64,000 nt of DNA. It comes from Sipunculus nudus (Eukaryota; Annelida; Sipuncula; Golfingiida; Sipunculidae). The notes under the pieces were generated by a model. It was not told the origin of the DNA. It was given only the letters and a program-made list of their open reading frames with translations, and did not search any database. The position numbers and the translations under genes were made by a program. Where the stretch lies: positions 69,064,659 through 69,128,658 of the forward strand of contig CM049313.1 in NCBI GenBank assembly GCA_026874595.1, in the 5' to 3' direction. Shown here piece after piece: positions 32,701 through 47,113 of this stretch; position 1 is the stretch's first letter, and every line of letters starts with the position of its first letter.

Positions 32701-35700
32701 TAAAGTAATAAACAGCAAGACGTGATATTAAACATGAATATAAAACTCTGACACGAAACGTAATATACAAAGCAATCATGAGTGTGATATAAATATAAAA
32801 TATAACAGAGTTTGAAATGGCATGCAATATATGACATAAATAGCGCAGAGGTTTATTACATAATACTTTTTTTAAAGACCTGTAAGGAGGAGCAGTTTCT
32901 TTGAGATTCATTTAATGTGTTCCACAAAATAGGACCTCGGCATAAAAATGATTTAAGTAGTCTGTCCGAGGTTTGGGTACATATAATTTATTAGAATAGC
33001 TATTGCGTGTATCATGTTGGTGGACTTGGCGAACATAAGTGAATCGGTCGGTCATATAGGATGGACTTAAGTTATTCAGACATTTAAACATTAGGATGCG
33101 AGTCAGATATTTCTGTCGTTGTTCAACTGAATTAATGCCAAGGGACTGATGGATAGCTGTTATGCTACATTCGTGATTATAATTGTGACTTATAATACGT
33201 GCGGCTCGATTTTGAAGATTTTGAATGGGAGTAAGACATCAATAGGGCGCATTTCCCCAGATTGTGAGGCCGTCGTCAATATGTGGCTGAATCAGGCCAG
33301 TGTACATTTTCAATGCAGTGTCTTGAGGTATGTATCGACTGCACCTAAAGAGTGCACCTACTTTAGAAGAGGTGATACTGTTAGATTGTTTGGTGGGCTG
33401 GTCAAATGCTGTGAAATTAAGGTCTAAAGTCTCCATAGAACGGGATTTGAGGAGGATGGTTGATGTTTTTTCTATATTGATTGAGAGCTTATTACTATAA
33501 AACCATTTAGATAAAGTAGTGACGCCGTGTTGTAGTTCCTGTCTAATTTTGTTAGGATCATTACGTGTATAGTAAATGTTGGTGTCATCTGCAAAAAGAT
33601 TATATTGACAATTGCCAGTGTTTCCAGTAACATCATTTACATAAATTAAAAATATGGGTCGTTATACAGTACCTTGGGGTATACCAATTTTCACAGGATG
33701 CTGTGAAGATACTGCGTTAGCTTTTTTTTTACAGCATGAGATCTATCGGAGAGATAGTTCTTAATTAGTTCATGTGATTTACCATGGAAACCGTAATGTT
33801 TTATTTTTATCAAAAGAGAATGTTTTGACTGATGGTGTAGAAACATTTCTTGAGATCGAAGAAGCAAGCCCCTGTGAATTGTTTAGTATCAATTGCATGG
33901 GGCCAATTGTCTACAACTTTATGTAAACTTGTTTGAGTCGAATGGTTTTTCAAGAAAGCAGATTGATCATAAGTTATTATGTCATGTTGATTTAAGTGGT
34001 ATAGAATTTGAGCATGTAGAACCTTTTCAAATATGCATGCTAAATGGGGAAGAACAGAAATAGGCCGATAATTATTAATATCTTCTTTGGATCCTTTACC
34101 TTTGTATATGGGAGTGATTCTTGCGAGTCATCCATCTTAGTACATCAGTACCTTGGTACCGTAATCCACGCTGGCTGAGGTTGTTTGTCAGGAGGCCGAA
34201 ATGATGCTATAACACACTTATTCTCAGGTCGTTCGTAGGTTGATTTGTCGTAACATTGATATCTAATAGTCATCCCAAAAGGGTTGTGGCTATTTAATAG
34301 GCTAACGGAGTGAGTACTAATTCAATATCATGTCATCACGCACCAACTCTACCGGCCAATCTAACTTTCTTTTAAAATATGAGTCGATATTTCCAATATG
34401 TTTTGTCAAATAAAACGGAAACTAGTTTACTCTAGTATTTTTTTTTTACTTTGGATTTCAAATTACCTTATTTTCTTTTACTCACAAGAGAACGGGTAAG
34501 TGCTTTTGTTTGGTTTGTGTAACTCGAGCAGGATCTGGCGCAACACTACACTTGATGATCTCACCTCTATTACAGGCGTGCACGGGCGGTGGTGGCGCTC
34601 CTGAGATTTTGCCGCAGGCGTGGTAGTCACCAATCGACTCGATGACGCTTGCCAGTGACGCCACGCACATACCGATCGAAGCGGATACGGTAAATGTGGG
34701 CATACCCCATTGAACTGGTAAAAATTAAACACATGTTATTATGACGTGAAAAAAAAGACAAAATATGTCCTTCCCCGTCTTTGCACGCCCTGGACAGATG
34801 TGGCTGTTCTTATATACAAAACTCTGATCTATAATAAACCCCTTTATAATTTGTCTGAGCAAACGAAGTGGATTTTTATCCATATTTGTGAAGTAACAAG
34901 ATTAATATTTCATATTTCAAGCTTCCGTGATCATATTGTTCAAATTTGATGATCACTCAAGCTTTAATGGGGCTGTGTTATGACTATATATGTTACATCA
35001 AAATAATATGTGTATGCCTTTTTCTTCTATGAATAGAATATAATTAAAAATTTAAAATACGTACGTAGAATTCAGTTTGATGATAATTTCTAATGGTTTT
35101 ATTTGGCAATACATGCATATGGCTGGTATGTAAAAATCACCAATGATTCTAACGAATTCAGTCATTTAAGGTTTATTCTAAAAAAAATTGCATCGTGCGC
35201 AATAGATTTTAGACCAATATGATTTCATAAGTTGTTTTATTAAACAATAAAACATCATCTGCACTCACACGGATAGGGAATTCTAAACCACGCTGATGTC
35301 TGCAGAACATCGCTTCTTGTGTCCGTCCGTGCGTTCCTCTGCCACGCTATGTCAAGTGATAGCACATTTGTGGATGTCAAAATGACTGACAGCGTCCAAA
35401 CGATAGCGAGGGAAATTAGAATCTAAAAGATTAATATCATTTCAAATGTAGCATATTATACCAAGCTCTAATTAAAATTGATATGTTTTAATCTACACAA
35501 AAAGCACGCTTGTGATTGAATGAAAAAGTGCTTAAAACCCTGAATGAATTTCAAAATGTTTTAACTTGAAGATAGGTAGATTATTGAGTTTGCAACTGGT
35601 GGTGCCACCCTATGGGGACATGTAATGAGAAAACAACTGATCTGTACTGTGACAATGGAGAATAGAATTAATGTACACTCACTCAGGGGAAATGTAGCAC

Positions 35701-38700
35701 GGAAAACAAGCATGAAACTCTCCATGTTATTAATTTTTTTTATAATAAAACATTTATATATAATATAACCTAATTTTGTATCTTGACTGTTTTATCATTG
35801 ATGTTATTTTCATCAGGGCCTTGTGGAAGATCAGGCTGTGCCTGAACATACTACCCTGTAAAATATTAGTCAATAAAAAAATATAGTGTTCTTCATTTAC
35901 CACAGAATCATTACTATAGTTACGCTCTGAACAATGCATTTGACCTCCCGGGACCTTCCACTTACAGCAGAGCGAATGGATGAGCAAAGCGTAACTGCTG
36001 CTTATGGAGCGTATACTATAGTCTGTTCCTCAGTGAGTACGCTCCATAAGAGAGGCTACGCTACGCACAACTATTCCTGGAAGGTCACCGGGCCGGGAGG
36101 TCACGCGCTGTGTTCAGAGCGTACTCAGTGGGATGCCTATTCAAATTTTGCAATATTTTCATAATTTTGCAACTTATTTAAATTGGTAGATTATTAAGAA
36201 TGAAAGCTTCAATGAAAAAAAAATATAGACGAAGGCCTAACTAACTATACTAAATCCAAAACAATACCTTGCAAAATATTTTAGTAAGGTAATAAAATCA
36301 ATATATGAGAAAACAGTCTAATTGTTTTACATATTGTTATAGATGTCTCTTTTTTTGTATGCGGCAGTGTGTTTGTTCAGCGCTAGCGTTGTCTGTTTTA
36401 TTGTGCGCATGGATATTCCGTGTGTTGTTGACATTTGGTTCGTGTAGCACGCATAGCTCATTGCCATGACAGCATCGCCTGGCCGAGCCGGGTCGGGCCA
36501 TGTGTGAACCCTGACATTTACAAACACAGCGTTCTTGTTCTAGATGTTTCCTGTAACGCTTGTGTACTGTGTATTATATTAAGTATTAGACTAGCTGCTC
36601 TCGTGGGAAATCCACGGCTCTATCTGATGCATATTTTTGTAATGAGCTGATAGGAACTAAACGACGCATATTTTTAAGGTTTTTGCAGGAACCTTCGTCA
36701 TGTGTTTCACTTATATGATATAAAGATTACTTCTGCTACTAATTCTCCAGGAAATTCTCCCCCAAAATATCAACATAGAAAGAAAATTATTCTATTCCAG
36801 AAAAATACAAAAAAAATAAATTGTTGAAAGAGACGTTAGGCATATACTGGGTGTACGAATTTTTAAGTGAGAAGTTTTTTCCTATAAACAACATAGGTCC
36901 GACAGCTACATTGCTTAGAAAATATCGTAGATAAAACGATTGTATAACGAAGCATTTACCGGGAAATTATATGAAAGATGCTTTGTATCAGTTGAAGTTC
37001 AGGCGACATCGTAAAACACGATGTTTAGTCAGCTGAGGGTATAGTCTAAGGCAGGTTAACATACACATGTTTTATTTGTATACACATGCATATGTCGTTG
37101 AAGTCTCTTGTACGTGAAACGTATATTGCCAATGTGAAAGAATAGGCCCAGAAAAATATATTCCAACAGTATTAATTTTTGGTTTTAGTACTGTAAATTG
37201 TCATGGAATAAACAGGTCTGATGCAAAATTGACAACTCTCCAAGATAAAAAGAAAGCAGGTTGATATATTTCGATGAAAGCTTTTAGCAAAGAAACCACC
37301 TCAGCCTTGGTTCGTTGCATTGTCTTTCAGCAAATTATGCAAAATGTAATATTCAGATTTTGCTGAAAATTTGTAGAGGGGTAGAGTAAAACTGCACCCG
37401 TAATACATTACATTTTAAAGGTAAACGGAATCGCCATAATATATTATTTTCTTAAGTACCATAACCACAAATCCACAAAGGAACAATTATAAGGGGCTAT
37501 TCCTCCTTTGTACCGCCTATGCAGTTGTTCTGCCACTCGCCTTGTGAACCCGTGTTTCTGAACAATGACAATGTTTTGCATGAAACGCGCACGTATGAAC
37601 GAACGACTGATTAGTAGATTCTTGCGGGGGTTTTAAAATCCCCAAGAGATTGAGGACCCTTAGAGGTGTGTGCAATCCCCCCGGGCTTCCTTTTAAAAAA
37701 AAACCCTTTTTTTCAAATCGGCCGAACTATTAAAACGATGGTTATCATGGAATGATACTTTGAATGTATAAATATCAACACACCTGTAAACCTATAAAAC
37801 GGTGATCGTGTAAAGGGCCTCAGCTCTTTGTGTCTACTCAACGGAAAAGTGCTCCCAATTAAAAGATTCATGTGGACATGTGTTCCGCGCATGAATTTAA
37901 AATCTTTTCTTCCTTTTCACAGAGTAAAATTCCTTACACCCCGTCACACGAGAAGGCGATGTCGCTGCGATCACAGAATAGGGGCAGATCGCCGTAGAGC
38001 GCAGCCAGAGTGGCCTTAAGTTTTCGTGAGCTTCGTAGGAGCGAGATAGTGTCGCCTTGGGTCGTCATATGGTCACCATGAACGCCATGGGTGGCGACCA
38101 GGTTTAAATATGGACAAAATTTCAGCCGCGGGGTTGCCGTGGATTAAAAGCGCAGTCAGATCGGAATTCGATCGCCTTCAGTGTCCCAGCAGCGCAGTAC
38201 CAGCTTCCTGACAGCGCAGGTCCATCGCCAGTAAACATGGTAGCATCGGTCTATCCGTTTCGCTCCTGCTGCCTCCTTTTGGCCACTGCCAGCTGTTCGT
38301 GGAGCAGCATGATCTCTTGGCCTTGCAGACAGGCCAGTTGTAGCATGTAATTTCTGTCCATGCTGACATGTGTGGCTTCACTAAACTTTCTTACACCGGT
38401 CATGTAATGTGTACTAGTCAGCAATGGGGAGCATGGCAACCACCGACTGCCAGTATGAAGCAGCGCAGTAGCATCTACCCACGCGCGCAGTTCCGTCGTC
38501 TTGACTGCAGACGGATCGGGGGCCGGTTGCTGCGGGATCATCATGATCGCAGCCCTGTCGTGGACTGAGCTCTTCAGTGGGTAGTATCGACCTCATGCGG
38601 ACGTATGGGGAACGCAGTTTGATCATAAACGACGGTGTAGCAGCGCCATACAATGTGGTAGGAACGGCATAAAACAGCCGATTATCGCAATTGTACACGT

Positions 38701-41700
38701 CGTGCAAGCCTATTGACAGCGGCATAGCCGTCACATTTGAACGGTTTTTCCCCATGTTCATGGCGATCAATGCCGATCTGCTGGGTCGCCATGGTCGCCG
38801 TTAGGTTTCCTTCTCGTGTGATGGGGGCTTTAACAGGCGATATAATGGAAATGGGGTTCAGTGGGGATAACAGGTCGCCTCCGGATAAAGCGTGACAGGC
38901 GAAAAATGTTTCCCTGAACATTTGTAGAGGGTAAGGGTAACGACATATAAATTGTCCATTTAATTTTTGAGGTTATAAGAATCACCATAATATATATTTT
39001 CTTATAAGCCATTATGACAAATAACCATTCCTTTGTCCCCGTGTCGGGTTACTGAAGCATGACAGTGTTCACAAATTAAACGCATACACGTGAACACATG
39101 ACTGATATTAAAGGAGATTCTGATGGAGGTCTGTACCCCTGACTAAAGATTCTAGTTTGTTATCAATTCAAAGATGTACTTGTGATATTTTTTTTATGTT
39201 TCACCGTCCCTACAGACAACGGATCTTAACAATTATATGTGATTCCACCCCCGCACTCCCCCCCTCACCCCCAGACCCCATCCCTTAAATAATAATTTAG
39301 TTGTGGGGCTTCTTTAAAAAAAAAAACTTGACTTGGCCGAACATTTGAAACCATGGTTATCATGGAAAGATATTTTTGAATGTATAAAAATCAACATACT
39401 TGTAACCCATAAAAATATTGTCAACCGGTTGTCACATCACTGGACTCAGTGCCCAGTGTTGACCAAACTGAAAAGCCCTCGCATTGAAAGCGGAGTCATG
39501 TGGTCTTTGGATTAAAAACTTTACTTCCTTTTGAGAGAGAATATTCTTTTAGAGGCGTAACAATGGATATGGGCGGTCAAAGGGGATTTAAGAGGACCCG
39601 CGTGACCGCGTATTGCACGGAGATGTTTTTCAGGTAGGACATGCGCTCTGGCCACGGTCTTAACAGGCCAGTGAAAATCCCCGAGGCGCCTCCTGAAAAA
39701 GTGTCAAAGGCGTGGAGGACCTTGTAGCACAAAAGAGATAGGGGTACCTAATGGGAAAATATTAAATTTATTAATTATTCGGCTTAATATGGCATAATCC
39801 CGCAAAATAAAACAAACTTATCCTAGAAGAGTAAACGACCGATACGTATGCCGAATTTGGAGAGTCAAATCAGAACGGAAGCAGGTAAACCGTGGTCTAG
39901 GAAAAACTCAACTCCGTATTAATTATATAGATTCTTTGGATTGTTCGGGAAGTGGAAAGTTCTCGGCTTGGGGTGAGAAGTTATAAATAGGGGCTGTTCC
40001 AGCGGACACAGAAGAGTAAACCTTTTCCTATAATTGCGGCAGTTTTCTTCTAAATTTGTGACGGATTTTATATAGTCTTCAGTTTGCCTATCGGGACACT
40101 GCCAGGATTTCACTTTGGATAACAGTAGAATGATTTTGTGATTTTATTGGACTGTTATTCTCTGAGAAGAATTGTGTGAACTGTTCACCCGGTTTATACA
40201 TTTTAGATGACTTGTCGCTGTGACAGTGGTGGTATCCAAGTACTGTGCACTTTGTTTATTATGCTGTGTGATTATATTGATTTGCTGTTATACTGTTGTT
40301 GTACTGTTTAATTGTATTGATTTAGTGTATGGTAATGTTAGAGTTGTTTTAAGAATAAATTATAGTTATTTGTTTACAATTCACGCTGCCTAGTGTTACA
40401 GAATCTGATTTTTTTATCTCCATTACCGAATGTATGTTCGTCACGACTACGTGATCTGTTGATATTTGGTTCCGTAACAATATCAATCCCATTGACGGAA
40501 GGTCAGTGGTAGCATATTCAGACAACTACATTTAAAAGCTGCTGATTGGTGATTAAGTGTCGCATATATTCATCAAAAATACATATAAAGTGAGGCTTCC
40601 AACCCATAACTGACGCTGCATGTTTCACTTGGTCACATGATTTTGAAGAACCCGAAGTATGTGCAATATAAATGTTGGGTTTTTCATGAAATTTTAATCT
40701 CATATAAGGCCTTTGGGTAAATTATGTAATCATATTTAAGTTTGAGCAATAATCGCCAAAATTTCAATGAGCATGCAACAACCGCAATTAAACACATAAT
40801 TATATTGCAATTTAGGTTGCTGTATCAATATTGCATAAGCACAGAGAAATATATAAATATAATATTTAACCCTTGAATAGGCAAATTGGGGACCCACATC
40901 TCTAAATGCAAATGTAAAAATAAGAATAAATGTAAAGTACTCAAGCATGACAGATTCTTATTCAGGAACACAAGGAGGACCCATATCAGGCACTAAATGC
41001 CTGGTATGCCCAATCTATACTTCCGATACCACTATCTGGCTACTTTGCTAAATCTCTTTGACCACAATGATTATCCTATAATTACGGAGAAAAAAGTGGT
41101 GGTCCTCTGACTGGCCTTAGCATAGACTGACCCAGTTGATGCAACTGATAAGAGTTAAAACTGCCCCCGCTGAGAGAGTCATCAAACTTGCTCTCGCTGT
41201 ATCACAACGCATAGGAGAGATGTTGCCACCTTGCAGCAAATTATATACCTAATTTACAGATCTCTGTTATTGAGTTACGTTTATCGACTGACGGGATAGC
41301 GTTCTGCTTTACACATTTTGGTAGACGACATAAATACTAGCCTTTTTCGCCGCGTGTCAGCCAAACACTCTACATTAAAGCCTAAAATCAATGTGCGCAT
41401 TTAGGCGTGAACAAATAATCACACAATTTTATAGCTGTGAAGAACCTATTAAATATGCATGTGTCTGTCAGTGAATAAGCGTTTGTAAATCGCCACAGAA
41501 TTAGATCAATACCCATGTGAAAATGGGAATATAAGTTTATGCGTGAACATTCCCTCACATGATTTTGATATATCTGTTTATAGGTTTTAGAAAACATACT
41601 CACTGGGAACACTGAGAACACTGGGAAATCTGTCCGATGACATTTCTTTGTCCGGGAATAACTAAAGAGGGGTAACTTCAGATTGCGCAAGTATTGTGAA

Positions 41701-44700
41701 AAGAGGATGCACAGAAACATAGTGCTGAAAATAAATATAATCAAATAATAGAAATTCCTCCGGGTTTGAAATAAATGCAAAAGTCATGGTTTAACATAAC
41801 AAATAGTAAGTAGATATTTCTAAACTCAGGGTTGATGTACACAAGACGGGAATGACTTTAAAATGGGCAACTGGCGGTTAATAAAACCTTTTGCATCAGA
41901 CAAGAAGTGAATATGCTAGACTGGTTTCCTTCTCTCAAATATTGTAAGGCTGGATGAAAAAGTAGGCTTACGTACCTATATACATTAATGTTGGAAGCTT
42001 GAACAAGATTATATTTTTTTACAGACTTACCAAATTTCTAAGTCGAAAATTTAGTTTCAAAGTCTAAACGCCACGGCAATTAAGACTCACACCAGACGTT
42101 AAAAAACCCTCATGCCAATTAAAAAAATATGACATAGATGTATTGACATGTCGATGGGCATATGCCTATACACAACTAGGGACCCATGGGTCTCGACGCT
42201 GGGCTGAATTCATCTATAAGGATATTTTATGAGCTTTTTCAAAATGAGGGTCCTGTGACCTCGACCCTTGACCTTGTGACCTAAAAACTATAAAAAAATG
42301 TGTGAACAATAAAAAATACAGGTGGCTTCTCCAGTCCTAGATGACTTTCAGTTCAACTGACCTAAAAAATGGTGCTGCTTTTTTTGTGCCAACTGGGATT
42401 TTGACCTGACAGCTAACTAGAGCTAACTTATTCATTCACTGCAAGGACCTGACACATGCACGACTAAAATAACGACCCTGTGACAAACTTTATTGCCCAA
42501 AGTGATTGACATAGTTTTACATTTAAAATTGGCGACCAGTTTCGGGCAGAGGACCAGCCTAGTGAGTGGTACTTACGTCACAGATATGGGCCATGACGTG
42601 GCACTGTTCTGAGCAGCGATTGGCATGATGGAGATCCCAATCAAACTGATGACCACACTAATTACCATCGGCGTTACGAAGCGGAGCAGGAGACCCAACA
42701 CACCGGAAAATCCCAGAAACACTTCGAATAGGGAGGCGACTATCAGCGCCCCCTGGATCTTATGGACGTGAAGTACATGTAAAACCATCGTAAATCAAGT
42801 CTTGGCAAATTCATTGACGTTTGTAGTTAAAACGATCAGATACACGCAAGGCAGACACACTTAAGGTGTGTATATCAGCATGGAGCTCATTTTCTAAAAA
42901 AAATCAAGTCTAAAGTATGATTACTATTATTAATATTATTATTATTATTGTTGTTGTTATTATTCCCTTAAATTGGCACTTTGAATATGGAGAAATGTTT
43001 CTTTAAAGCAGGTGAATTGATTTTTTTAAATATAGATGACGCTGCGAGGACTTTTTTTCTCGGGAATATTGCATCATTATGTTTATTGACATGTTTTTTT
43101 TATATCACACAACGCCATAACAAGTCAACATGTTTTCATTATTTATGTCGGACGAAGCTCTCTCGATTGATACTTTAACAGAGTCTTTAGTATGAAAATT
43201 TTTTTCATTAATATCTGTATTCAAAATTTATCAACTCTTACCTCTCGCATTCGGAAATGCCAGGACGGCGTCTGGTCTTGTGCCGCCCCCTGGTGGGACG
43301 CAGTTGTATTTACAGCAGTAGTGAATAAGGTGACTGTTGACACGTTTTGAACCGTCGAATTATCTGCAGCTGAAGAGTTTGATTAGAGTGATACGACCTT
43401 GATATAACCTTTCGCTGTTGCCACGAGTGGTCTTATATTTTCTCTCACAGACAAAAAAAAGTATTTTTATATTATTATCGTGAGATAAGATAAAGATAAT
43501 AATAACACGGACAATTATTTTCGACATATTTTATCTTTGTAAGTGTGTGAATTCAGCACACTGACCACGTGTTCAATATTTCCGGTCGCCGACGTTGAAC
43601 TAAAATGGAGGTGTGTTATGTAAACTGTTTGAGAGAATGTTATTGAGAGAATTATGGACTAAATTTTGGTGGTGCATCATAATCGACAGCCGTGTGTGTG
43701 TCATGTAGGTGAGTGTACCTGTCAGGCAGGCTGGTGTGCTATAGATACTGGTTGTCATGTCAAAAAGGCGAATGTATGTGTCATGTAAGCTCGTGTAAGT
43801 TTCATGAAGGAGAGTGTTTGCATTATGAAGGCGAGTGTGTGTGTCATGTAGCAGAGTGTATGTGTCATGTAGGACAGAGTATGTGTCACGCAGTTGAGGG
43901 TATTTGTCATGTAGGTGAGTGTATTTGTCATATAGGTGAGTGTATTTGTCATGTAGGAGAGTGTATTTGTCATGTAGGTGAGGGTATTTGTCATGTAGGT
44001 GAGTGTATTTGTCATGTAGGTGAGTGTATTTGTCATGTAGCTGAGTGTATTTGTCATGTAGGAGAGTATGTATCGAGGGGGGGAATGTATGTGTCATGTA
44101 GGACAGTGTGTGTGTCACGCAGGTGAGCAAATGTGTCATGTAGGTGAGTGTATTTGTCATGTAGGTGAATGTACGTGCCATGTAGGTGAGTTTGTGTGCC
44201 TCATGAAGGTTAGTGTATGTATCATTAAGGCGAGTGTGTGTGTCATGTAGGCGTAATTATATATCATGTACGTGAGTGTATGAGTCATGAAGGCGATTGT
44301 ATGTGTCATGAAGGCGAGTGTATGTGTCATCTAATTAGAACAGTGTATGTGTCATGCAGGTTAGCGTATGTGTCATGTAGCTGAGTGTATTTGTCATGTA
44401 GGAGAGTATGTATCGAGGGGGGGAATGTATGTGTCATGTAGGACAGTGTGTGTGTCACGCAGGTGAGAAAATGTGTCATGTAGGTGAGTGTATTTGTCAT
44501 GTAGGTGAATGTACGTGCCATGTAGGTGAGTTTGTGTGTCTCATGAAGGTTAGTGTATGTATCATTAAGGCGAGTGTGTGTGTCATGTAGGCGTAATTAT
44601 ATATCATGTACGTGAGTGTATGAGTCATGAAGGCGATTGTATGTGTCATGAAGGCGAGTGTATGTGTCATCTAATTAGAACAGTGTATGTGTCATGCAGG

Positions 44701-47056
44701 TTAGCGTATGTGTCATGTAGGTGAGTGTATTTGTCATGTAACAGAATATATATCATGTAGGTGAATTAATGTGTCATGAAGGTGGGTGTATGTGTCATTT
44801 AGGTGAGTGTATGTATCATGTAGACGAGTAATTGTGTCATATAGGCGAATGTTTGTGTCATGTAGATGAAGGTTTGTGACATGGAGGTGAGTGTATGTGT
44901 CATGTAGGTGAGTGTATGTGTCATGTAGGTGAGTGTTTGTGTTATCTAGGTGAGTGTTTGTGTCATGTAGGCGAGTGTATGTGTGATGTAGGCGAGTGAA
45001 TGTGTCATGTAGGTGAGTTTTAAGTGTCATGTAAGAGAGTGTATGTGTCATGTAGGCGAGTGTGTGTGTCGTGTGGGCGATTGTATGTGTCATGTAGGTG
45101 ATTGTTGTGTAATGTGTGTAAGTGTATGTGTCATGTAGGTAAGTGTATGTGTCATGCAGTCGAGTGTTTGTGTCAGGCAAATGCGTATATATGTCATGTA
45201 GGCGAGTGTATATGTCATGTAGGTGAGTGTATTTGTCATGTAGGCGAGTGTATGAGTCATGTCAGTGAGTGTATGTGTCATGTAGATAAGTGTATGTATA
45301 ATATATGTAAGTGTATGTGTCATGTAGGTATATGTAAGTGTCATGTATGTAAGTGTATGTGCCATGTAGGTGAGTTTATGTGTCATTGAGATAAGTGTAT
45401 GTGTCATTCAGTCTAGTGTATGTGTCAGGGAAATGAGTGTATGTGTCATGTAGGCGTGTGTATGTGTCATATAGGTGAGTGTTTGTGTCATGTAGGTGAG
45501 TGTATGTGTCATGTAGGCGAGTGTATGAGTCATGTCAGTGAGTGTATGTGTCATGTAGATAAGTGTATGTATAATATATGTAAGTGTATGTGTCATGTAG
45601 GTATATGTAAGTGTCATGTATGTAAGTGTATGTGTCATGTAGGTGAGTTTATGTGTCATTGAGATAAGTGTATGTGTCATTCAGTCGAGTGTATGTGTCG
45701 GGGAAATGAGTGTATGTGTCATGTAGGCGTGTGTATGTGTCATATAGGTGAGTGTTTGTGCCATGTAGGTGAGTGTATGTGTCATGTAGGTGAGTGTATT
45801 TGTCATGTAGGCGAGTGTATGAGTCATGTCAGTGAGTGTATGTGTAATATATGTAAGTGTATGTGTCCTGTAGTTAAGTGTATGTGTCATGTATGTAAGT
45901 GTATGTGTCATGTAGGTGAGTGTATGTGTCATTGAGATAAGTGTATGTGTCATGTATGTAAGTGTATGTGTCATGTAGGTTAGTTTATGTGTCATTGAGA
46001 TAAGTGTATGTGTCATTCAGTCGAGTGTATGTGTCAGGCAAATGAGTGTATGTGTCATGTAGGCGTGTATGTGTCATATAGGTGAGTGTTTGTGCCATGT
46101 AGGTGAGTGTATGTGTCATGTAGGCGAGTGTATTAGTCATGTAAGTGAGTTTTTGTGTCATGTAGATAAGAGTATGTGTAATATATGTAAGTGTATGTGT
46201 CATGTAGGTGAGTGTACATGTCATTTAGGTGAGTGTTTGTATCATTTAGGTGAGGGTACAAGTCATGCTGGTGAGCGTATTGTTGTATGTATGATGTAGG
46301 CAAATCTATGTATCATGTAGGTCTATGCGAGTCTATGTGTCATGTTAGCGAATGTGTGTGTGTCATGTAGACGAGTGTGTGCTATATAGGCGAGTCTGCA
46401 TGTCATGTAGGTTGGTGTACGTGTCATATATCTTACCGACTGGACATCTCCATTTGTCCTGGGACAAAATGGCGAACAGCGGGGCAAAGTAAGAGTGCGA
46501 AGCGCCCTGTATTATCGGTAACCTGAAATGGGGCGCAGTTTACATGAGAGTAAATCAAGAACATATCAGAGTGACCTCAAGCTTTTCAAACCATGCACTT
46601 GGAATTCACAGGCACATCAGTAAGATTGGTTTTCCAAAATTTTCAACAAAGGCTGCTTAAGCTGTCTACACTGACCAAAACAAGGTAATAAACTTTTCAG
46701 AGTTAAACGCACCTTCACACAAGGTAAATTTAAACGCATGTCTAAACATAAAGTTTAAAGCACCAATAACTAGATACAGATGATCGCAACTCCAGACTTG
46801 GCAACGAAGAACACAATACTTAACCCGACTAGCCACACCAGAACTGGATAAATCTGTTAACACAAGTCAATGCTTGATAGGCGTCACTGTATGAGAGAAG
46901 AAACTTTGGCGGTTGACATGCCCCGTGGAGAGCGGATTAACTCTTATATTTGTATTAAAAAAAATGTATTAGTCCATAAAGTCCATTTATATATATCATA
47001 AGCTACGGAATAGTTTTGAAAGTGGGGGGGGGGGGGCGCACTTTGGGTATATAGGC

Positions 47057-47113
<57 letters not shown>

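Noticed and set aside
43600-46300. Long open frames on both strands with Cys-His or Met-Thr-His-Thr repeats
   Set aside because: They arise from a 21-bp minisatellite whose unit length is divisible by three, lie in a transporter intron and have no start, splice or domain support.
43690-46430. CRISPR-like array
   Set aside because: The 21-bp units abut directly with no unique spacers, and the context is an animal gene intron.
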